NCBI GenBank assembly: GCA_003520425.1 | Contig: DOUU01000386.1 | Location: 3,454 to 13,421, forward strand | Direction: 5' to 3' | DNA from: Deltaproteobacteria bacterium | GTDB taxonomy: Bacteria; Myxococcota_A; UBA9160 | Length of the DNA: 9,968 bases | In this document: piece by piece, positions 6,014 to 9,968 of the stretch | How positions within the stretch are numbered: the first letter of the stretch is position 1 | How the letters are laid out: each line of letters starts with the position of its first letter | The notes under the pieces: generated by a model | Told to the model about the DNA's origin: nothing | The model's input: only the letters and a program-made list of their open reading frames with translations | Database searches by the model: none | Position numbers and translations under genes: made by a program

Positions 6014-6044
6014 TTGCCAACGCTCCCCGGCGGGTTCCTAATTC
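6014..6044 (+). promoter_or_regulatory. Candidate promoter for the CBS-domain gene
   Basis: TTGCCA (6014-6019) and TAATTC (6039-6044) are separated by 19 bases; CTAATT, one base earlier, gives 18. This is the only AT-rich patch in the 185-base gap between the TPR and CBS genes. The resulting leader would be about 90 bases. Confidence 0.35.
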
Positions 6045-6141
6045 AGGAGACCGCCCGCCCTCCTGCTTCGTCGGACAGATGCGAGACCGGAGCGGCCCAC
6101 CCCCGGAGCAGGCCCACCGCGCGGCGGTCGGGAGGTGCTCC
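6044..6141 (+). promoter_or_regulatory. Leader of the CBS gene with alternative short pairings
   Basis: CAGGAG (6044-6049) can pair with CTCCTG (6060-6065). The CCTCC inside that second arm (6059-6063) is also an exact complement of the ribosome site GGAGG (6131-6135). In addition GGAG (6131-6134) can fold onto CTCC (6138-6141) right before the ATG. These pairings exclude each other, so translation control by the leader is conceivable. All stems are only 4-6 bp, and such matches are common in GC-rich DNA. Confidence 0.2.
6131..6135 (+). promoter_or_regulatory. Ribosome binding site that fixes the CBS gene start
   Basis: GGAGG lies 6 bases before ATG at 6142. It rules out longer starts in the same open frame, which reaches back to 5881 inside the TPR gene. 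Confidence 0.8.
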
Positions 6142-6573
6142 ATGCATGCCATCCGCCACATCGTCCGGCCCTACCACCTCGTCACCGCTCCCCCGACGGC
6201 CACCGTGATGGATGTCGCGCAGGTCATGGCGTCCGCCCGGGTCGGCGCAATCCTGATCGTGGACGACGACCGGCTCGTCGGCATCTTCTCCGAACGCGAC
6301 CTCATGACACGGGTCGTCGTGGAAGGTCTGGACCCGTGCTTGACAAGCGTCGCCGCCGCCATGACGAGCGAGGTGGTCACGGCTTCGCCCGACAACACCC
6401 GAAGCGAGTGTCTGGAGAAGATGCAGCGCGCGGGCTTCCGCCACCTGCCTGTCCTCGAGGAGGGCCGCCTCCTCGCGATGCTCTCCATGCGAGACCTTCT
6501 GCACGATGAGATCGCCGAGCAGCACGAGGAGATTCGCGGGCTGCGAGCCTATCTCCACCAGACCCCGATCTGA
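6142..6573 (+). CDS. Tandem CBS domain protein
   Basis: The 143-residue protein is a stand-alone pair of CBS domains (a Bateman module). CBS1 is at about residues 7-58, with VGAILIVDDDRLVGIFSERD (34-53). CBS2 is at about 73-125, with AGFRHLPVLEEGRLLAMLSM (97-116). A charged helix closes the protein (LHDEIAEQHEEIRGLRAYLH). Such modules usually bind adenosine nucleotides (AMP, ATP, SAM, NAD) in the cleft between the domains and regulate a partner. The ERD and MRD residues at the ends of the two domains are typical of the nucleotide-ribose contact. No catalytic or DNA-binding domain is attached. The start is set by a strong ribosome site. Convergent with the Ada-AlkA gene 40 bases away, it forms a single-gene unit. 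The ligand and partner cannot be deduced. Confidence 0.92.
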   Translation: MHAIRHIVRPYHLVTAPPTATVMDVAQVMASARVGAILIVDDDRLVGIFSERDLMTRVVVEGLDPCLTSVAAAMTSEVVTASPDNTRSECLEKMQRAGFRHLPVLEEGRLLAMLSMRDLLHDEIAEQHEEIRGLRAYLHQTPI

Positions 6574-6613
6574 GCTCCCTTCGCAGACCGCGCAGCCTTC
6601 AGGCGGCCCCCCC

Positions 6614-8086
6614 TCACGAACCCTCCCGGGCGCCGGGCCAGAGGGGGTTCCACAGCGCCATCGCGACATAGGCGCGCCAGGGTCGCCAGGCCTCCGCCAG
6701 CCGCCCCACTTGGGCGGCGGAGAGCGGAGCCCCTCCGCCCGCGAGCGCTTTGCGCAAGCCGAGGTCGCTCGCGGGGAATGCGTCGGGCTCGCCGAAGGCG
6801 CGCAGCGCAATGTAGTGCGCGGTCCACTCTCCGATCCCCGGCACCTGACACAACCGTGCGACGGCATCGTCCAGTCCGCGCGCCGCGTCGAGGCGAAGCG
6901 TTCGGTCTGCCACGGCCCGCGCGAGAGCGCGCACGGTCGCGGCCCGCGCCCCCGGAATCCCGATCGCGGTGACGTCCGCGGCGGCCAGGGCATCCGGGCT
7001 CGGGAAAAGATGCGTGAGCCCGCGCCCCAAGGAGACCGGTTTGCCGAAGGCCGCAACAAGGCGCCCGCACAGGGTGGACGCTCCGGCCACGCTGACCTGC
7101 TGACCCAGGACGGCCCGCACTGCGAGCTCGAAGGCGTCCCACGCCCCGAGCACGCGCACACCCGGTGCGCTGCGCAGCGCCGGGCCGAGGCGCGGCCCCG
7201 CGCTGAGCTCGAGATCGCTCGCGATGCGAAGCGGGTCGGCTGCAAGATCGAAGATCCGCCGCACGCGCTCGGCCGCCTCGAGCAGGCCCGCGGGATCGCC
7301 AAGCCTTGCGCGCAGCACAAGGTGCGCCCCGTCCGCACCCTTCTCGACTTCGATCGAGCCGGCCTTGCCCCCGATCTCGACGGTCCGCCGGTAGGCGCCG
7401 CCCTCCACCTGCTCGACGCCGCGGGTCGCGCGCGCGGCGAGAAAGCGCAGCCCCGCCTCGAAGTCGAGGGGCGGCCGGTAGGCGAGGCGAAGCACGACGG
7501 CATCGCCCTCTGCGGGCTCGGGCGAGCGGCGACGGGCACGCAGGCGACGGGGGGATTCACCGAACGAGGCGCGGAGCGTGTAATTGAACTGCCGGATGCT
7601 CTGGAACCCGGCGGCGAAGGCGACCTCACTCATGGGAAGATCGGTCTCGTCGAGAAGCGTGCGGGCGAAGTGGAGCCGGCGCGCCCGGGCGAGGGAGAGC
7701 GGAGAGGCTCCGAGATGCCGCAGAAAGAGGCGCCGCAGCTGCCGGTCTCCGATGCCAAGACGCCCCGCGAGCTCGCAAAGGGTGCCGCCGTCGAGGGCGC
7801 CTTCGCCGATCAGTCGCAGGCCGCGCGAGACCACGGCCGAGCTGCCCTGCCACGCCGGAGTGCCGGGCGCCGCTTCCGGACGACAGCGCCGGCACGGCCG
7901 GTAGCCTGCGTCCTCGGCGGCAGCCGCGCAGGGGAAAAAGATCACGTTCTCACGCCTTGGCGCCGGCGCGGGGCAGACCGGCCGGCAGTAGATCCCCGTG
8001 GTCGTCACGCCGGTGAAAAAGCGCCCGTCGAAGCGGCGGTCCCGGCTGCGCAGGGCCCGGTAGCAGTGCGCGGCGTCGAGCTCCAC
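6614..8086 (-). CDS. Ada-type methylphosphotriester sensor / AraC regulator fused to AlkA 3-methyladenine DNA glycosylase
   Basis: The 490-residue protein joins alkylation sensing to base excision. The N-terminal Ada zinc domain (about 7-75) has RFDGRFFTGVTTTGIYCRP and four Cys at 34, 38, 65 and 68; C34 corresponds to the Cys that takes the methyl group from phosphotriesters in E. coli Ada. An AraC-type helix-turn-helix region follows (about 84-184, with EVAFAAGFQSIRQFNYTLR). The AlkA N-terminal domain is at about 198-310. The HhH-GPD glycosylase domain (about 316-485) has VLGQQVSV, the hairpin QVPGIGEWTAHYIALRA (414-430) and the catalytic Asp, D441, in FPASDLGL. The Ada C-terminal O6-methylguanine methyltransferase domain is missing. 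GTG at 8086 is chosen because ELDAAHCYRALRSRD matches family N-termini; GTG at 8113 (499 residues) is possible. No ribosome site is clear, so it is probably read from the upstream operon. Confidence 0.93.
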   Translation of the reverse strand: MELDAAHCYRALRSRDRRFDGRFFTGVTTTGIYCRPVCPAPAPRRENVIFFPCAAAAEDAGYRPCRRCRPEAAPGTPAWQGSSAVVSRGLRLIGEGALDGGTLCELAGRLGIGDRQLRRLFLRHLGASPLSLARARRLHFARTLLDETDLPMSEVAFAAGFQSIRQFNYTLRASFGESPRRLRARRRSPEPAEGDAVVLRLAYRPPLDFEAGLRFLAARATRGVEQVEGGAYRRTVEIGGKAGSIEVEKGADGAHLVLRARLGDPAGLLEAAERVRRIFDLAADPLRIASDLELSAGPRLGPALRSAPGVRVLGAWDAFELAVRAVLGQQVSVAGASTLCGRLVAAFGKPVSLGRGLTHLFPSPDALAAADVTAIGIPGARAATVRALARAVADRTLRLDAARGLDDAVARLCQVPGIGEWTAHYIALRAFGEPDAFPASDLGLRKALAGGGAPLSAAQVGRLAEAWRPWRAYVAMALWNPLWPGAREGS

Positions 8087-8136
8087 GGGGGGGAGGCTAC
8101 CCGCCCCTTCCACGGAAAACTCGCGGCCGCCGGACC

Positions 8137-9120
8137 TCAAAGGCCCCGCGGCGCGAGGGCGCGAAGCGCCTCGCGCGGGTCGCCGCCGTGGGCAAAGAGC
8201 TGGACGACGAGCGTCCGCACGCCGGCGGCCACGAAGCGGCCGAGCTTCTCCCGGCACTCCTCGGGCGTCCCGTGCACGAAGAGCGCGTCGACGAGGGCGT
8301 CGGGAAGGGCCCGCCTTGCGGCTTCGCGGTCGCCCGCTCGGGCGGCCTCGCGCATCGGCCGCAGGAGCTCGCCCCGGCCCAGCCAGTCGTGGAAGCGGCC
8401 ATACACTGGAATCTGTAGGTAGGTCGCGAGGATCCGGCGCGCCACCTCGCGCGCCTTCCTCGGATCCGCGCTGGGACAGACCGCGATCCGCGCCACCACG
8501 TCCTTGCCTCCTCCTCCCTCGCCCAGGATCGCGACCACCCGCGCCACGTCTTCCGCCGAGAGGAGACCCAGGATCACGCCGTCGGCCTCCCGGCCCGCGA
8601 GGCGCAGCATCCCCTCCCGCAGCGCCGCGAGGTAGATGGGTGGCGGGGAGGCGGGCGGGCGCTCGAGGCGAAAGCCGCGCACGGCGAAGGTCTCGTAGAC
8701 CTCGTCGACCCGCTCGCCGGCGAGGGCGCGGCGCAAGAAGCGGAGCGTGTCGCGAACCCGAGACAGCGGGCGCTCGAAGCGGGCCGCGTTCCAGCCTTCG
8801 ACCATGGCCGGGCTCGACGCACCGATGCCGAGCACGAAGCGCCCGGGCGCCGCTTCGCAGAGCGCTGCAGCGTTCATGGCAAGGAGCGCGGGGCCCCTCG
8901 AGTAGACCCCTGCGATGGCCGTGCCAAGGCGCAGGCGAGACCCGAGCGCCGCCGCAAAGGCGAGGGGCGAAAAGGCGTCCGCGCCGCTCGTCTCGCTCGT
9001 CCACGCATCCGTGTAACCGAGCTGCGAGGCTTCCTGAAGAAGCGGCCCGTGCCCGGGGAGGGGGAGGTTCGCGAAGGGAAGCGTGATGCCAAACCGCGGC
9101 GCCGCCGCAAGGTCCTTCAC
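8137..9120 (-). CDS. Luciferase-like (LLM class) flavin/F420-dependent oxidoreductase
   Basis: The 327-residue protein has the LLM TIM-barrel signatures: FGITLPFANLPLPG near the N-terminus, EASQLGYTDAWTSE (30-43), LRLGTAIAGVYSRGP (63-77), a catalytic-barrel strand GRFVLGIGASSPAMVEGWN (93-111), PPPIYLAALREGMLRLAG (159-176) and the TPEECREKLGRFVAAGV segment near the end. The family uses FMN or coenzyme F420 to oxidise or reduce varied small molecules. This protein resembles the F420-type branch in length and in the GIG(A/S)S block, but the cofactor is not proven by sequence. The GTG start overlaps the stop of the deacetylase gene as GTGA, which implies coupled translation. The Ada-AlkA gene follows after 50 bases. 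The substrate is unknown. Confidence 0.9.
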   Translation of the reverse strand: MKDLAAAPRFGITLPFANLPLPGHGPLLQEASQLGYTDAWTSETSGADAFSPLAFAAALGSRLRLGTAIAGVYSRGPALLAMNAAALCEAAPGRFVLGIGASSPAMVEGWNAARFERPLSRVRDTLRFLRRALAGERVDEVYETFAVRGFRLERPPASPPPIYLAALREGMLRLAGREADGVILGLLSAEDVARVVAILGEGGGGKDVVARIAVCPSADPRKAREVARRILATYLQIPVYGRFHDWLGRGELLRPMREAARAGDREAARRALPDALVDALFVHGTPEECREKLGRFVAAGVRTLVVQLFAHGGDPREALRALAPRGL

Positions 9121-9887
9121 GCCGCCCCGCCTGCGACGAGGAGCTGCGCCACCTCGCCCACCGTAAGGACGGCGATGCGCGGCTCAGCCACCGCTTGGGA
9201 CATCACCTCGCCCAGCACCTCCATCCGCTCCGGGTCGAGGCCCGTCACAAAAGCGTGGCATACCGTAACGAAGAGGCCGCCGCGGCTCGCCGTGCGTGCG
9301 AGCGCAGAAAGCCAGGCCTCCCGCACCGTTGCCGGCTTCGCAGGCGGGTCTTGGAGGTAGTGGAATCCATCGACGCAGGGCCACACGAAGGGCACCTGCG
9401 CCAGTCCCCCGGGAAGGCGCTCGGGCCGCATGCCATTGCCGAGGCTCGCGTCGTAGGCGTAGCCGAGCTCGCGCAGGATCCCTTCGGTCTGCGCCGTCCG
9501 CGCGCCGCCTGGTGCCCGGAAGCCGCGCGGCTGCACTCCAGAAGCCCGCGTGAGGGCCTCGGTCGCGCGCGCGGCGAGCTCCTTCTCCTCGGCCGGCGGG
9601 AGCGAAGACCAGCGCTCGTGGAGGAAACCGTGCATCCCGAGCTCATGACCCCGGCGAACGATCTCCGCCACCGCGTCGGGGTGGTGGAGTGCGTTCCAAC
9701 CCTCGACGAAGAAGGTCGCGTGCACCGCGTGGCGCTCGAGCAGATCGAAGATCCGCGGGTAGCCGCGGGCGAGCGAGGGGTGGAGCGCCTTCGCGGGCGC
9801 AAGGGGGAGCGCGCCTTCTCCAAGCTCCGCGGCCTCGCCCATGTTGTCGAAAGTGAAACACGCGATCGCGTGCGGGAAGGCCGCCAT
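9117..9887 (-). CDS. Polysaccharide deacetylase-fold (NodB/CE4-like) protein
   Basis: The 256-residue protein has the NodB homology fold. Motif 1 reads CFTFDNMGEAAELGEG (10-25), with D14 as the expected catalytic base and N15 where classical CE4 enzymes have the metal-binding Asp. Motif 2 is HGFLHERW, giving the metal ligands H86 and H90. Motif 3 is FRAPGG (123-128), and a late motif VTVCHAF includes H211. There is no signal peptide or membrane helix, so it is predicted cytoplasmic and may act on a soluble precursor or small amide instead of finished cell-wall polymer. The ATG at 9887 has no good ribosome site. GCTACGCA just upstream may be a -10 element for a nearly leaderless transcript. 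It is the first gene of a probable three-gene operon with the LLM enzyme and Ada-AlkA. Loss of activity is possible but not indicated elsewhere. Confidence 0.87.
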   Translation of the reverse strand: MAAFPHAIACFTFDNMGEAAELGEGALPLAPAKALHPSLARGYPRIFDLLERHAVHATFFVEGWNALHHPDAVAEIVRRGHELGMHGFLHERWSSLPPAEEKELAARATEALTRASGVQPRGFRAPGGARTAQTEGILRELGYAYDASLGNGMRPERLPGGLAQVPFVWPCVDGFHYLQDPPAKPATVREAWLSALARTASRGGLFVTVCHAFVTGLDPERMEVLGEVMSQAVAEPRIAVLTVGEVAQLLVAGGAA

Positions 9888-9891
9888 GGCC

Positions 9892-9899
9892 TGCGTAGC
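9892..9899 (-). promoter_or_regulatory. Possible -10 element before the deacetylase gene
   Basis: On the - strand this reads GCTACGCA, one base different from the GCTACGCT elements elsewhere in the window, and it ends 4 bases before the ATG. The spacing would suit a leaderless mRNA. No good -35 was found. Confidence 0.25.
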
Positions 9900-9968
9900 A
9901 TGAACGAAGGCGGGCGCTCCGTCACCCGCCCGGTTTGGGAAGCAAAGCTCGAGGAGCGCCCGCGCCTT
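9900..9968 (+). CDS. Possible start of a divergent gene, truncated by window end
   Basis: From ATG at 9900 the frame is open for 23 codons to the window edge, reading MNEGGRSVTRPVWEAKLEER and three more residues. Third-position GC is high (about 17 of 22 codons after the start), as in the neighbouring genes, and the opposite frame is not needed by the deacetylase. However, only 12 bases separate this ATG from the divergent deacetylase start and no ribosome site is visible. The fragment is too short to assign a family, and it may not be a gene. Confidence 0.35.
   Translation, partial: MNEGGRSVTRPVWEAKLEERPRL

Noticed and set aside
5881..6141. Longer CBS protein starting at 5881
   Set aside because: The 87 extra residues overlap the TPR gene and are Arg/Pro-rich without motif content; the GGAGG site before 6142 is decisive.
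6043..7629. 528-codon frame on the - strand across the CBS gene and the 3' part of Ada-AlkA
   Set aside because: It is out of frame with the recognisable AlkA sequence and antisense to the CBS gene; its Arg/Ser/Pro-rich translation is a GC artefact.
6506..8422. Long open frame on the + strand opposite the Ada-AlkA and LLM genes (638 codons)
   Set aside because: It covers genuine - strand genes with clear domains, and its translation is low-complexity Arg/Pro/Gly without family motifs. Long antisense frames are expected at this GC content.
8087..9004. Upstream extension of the Ada-AlkA frame to an ATG at 9004
   Set aside because: The extension would overlap most of the LLM gene in another frame and has no domain content; family N-termini begin near 8086.
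1..9968. Mobile elements, tRNA/rRNA genes, CRISPR repeats or attachment sites
   Set aside because: No transposase or integrase motifs, cloverleaf-like sequence, regularly spaced direct repeats or terminal inverted repeats were seen on either strand.

Overview
This is a GC-rich, gene-dense bacterial window on which almost every base can be assigned to a gene. A BamD outer-membrane assembly lipoprotein and an MltD-type lytic transglycosylase indicate a Gram-negative (diderm) cell. The very high GC content, the FHA/PP2C signalling genes, the flavin/F420-type luciferase-like enzyme and the Ada-AlkA fusion would suit a deltaproteobacterial-type lineage such as Myxococcota or a related phylum. That placement is inference; no rRNA or tRNA gene is present to settle it. 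I see no mobile element, CRISPR array or integration scar.

Layout on the + strand: the 3' end of an MltD-like transglycosylase (1-431), then a tight signalling operon. It consists of a soluble FHA protein with a proline-rich linker (499-1158), a secreted-vWA/transmembrane/cytoplasmic-FHA fusion (1161-2486) and a tail-anchored PP2C-type Ser/Thr phosphatase (2483-3442, ATGA overlap), closed by a strong hairpin. A GNAT acetyltransferase with its own promoter-like start follows (3554-4054). A short unknown gene on the - strand (4084-4284) is transcribed divergently from bamD (4393-5202), which is followed by a cytoplasmic-looking TPR protein (5225-5956). A two-CBS-domain protein (6142-6573) ends the + strand block.

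On the - strand, reading right to left, a polysaccharide deacetylase-fold protein (9117-9887) is coupled by a GTGA overlap to a luciferase-like oxidoreductase (8137-9120). This is followed by an Ada-type methylphosphotriester sensor/AraC/AlkA glycosylase fusion (6614-8086). A possible divergent gene begins at 9900 and runs off the window.

Two themes stand out. The first is the FHA / vWA-TM-FHA / PP2C cluster, which looks like a phosphothreonine signalling module linking the periplasm to the cytoplasm, with its kinase absent from the window. The second is a short element, GCTACGCT or a close variant, immediately upstream of several starts, which may be the local -10 box. The remaining genes are recognisable families, some with unusual active-site residues or regulatory arrangements noted below.
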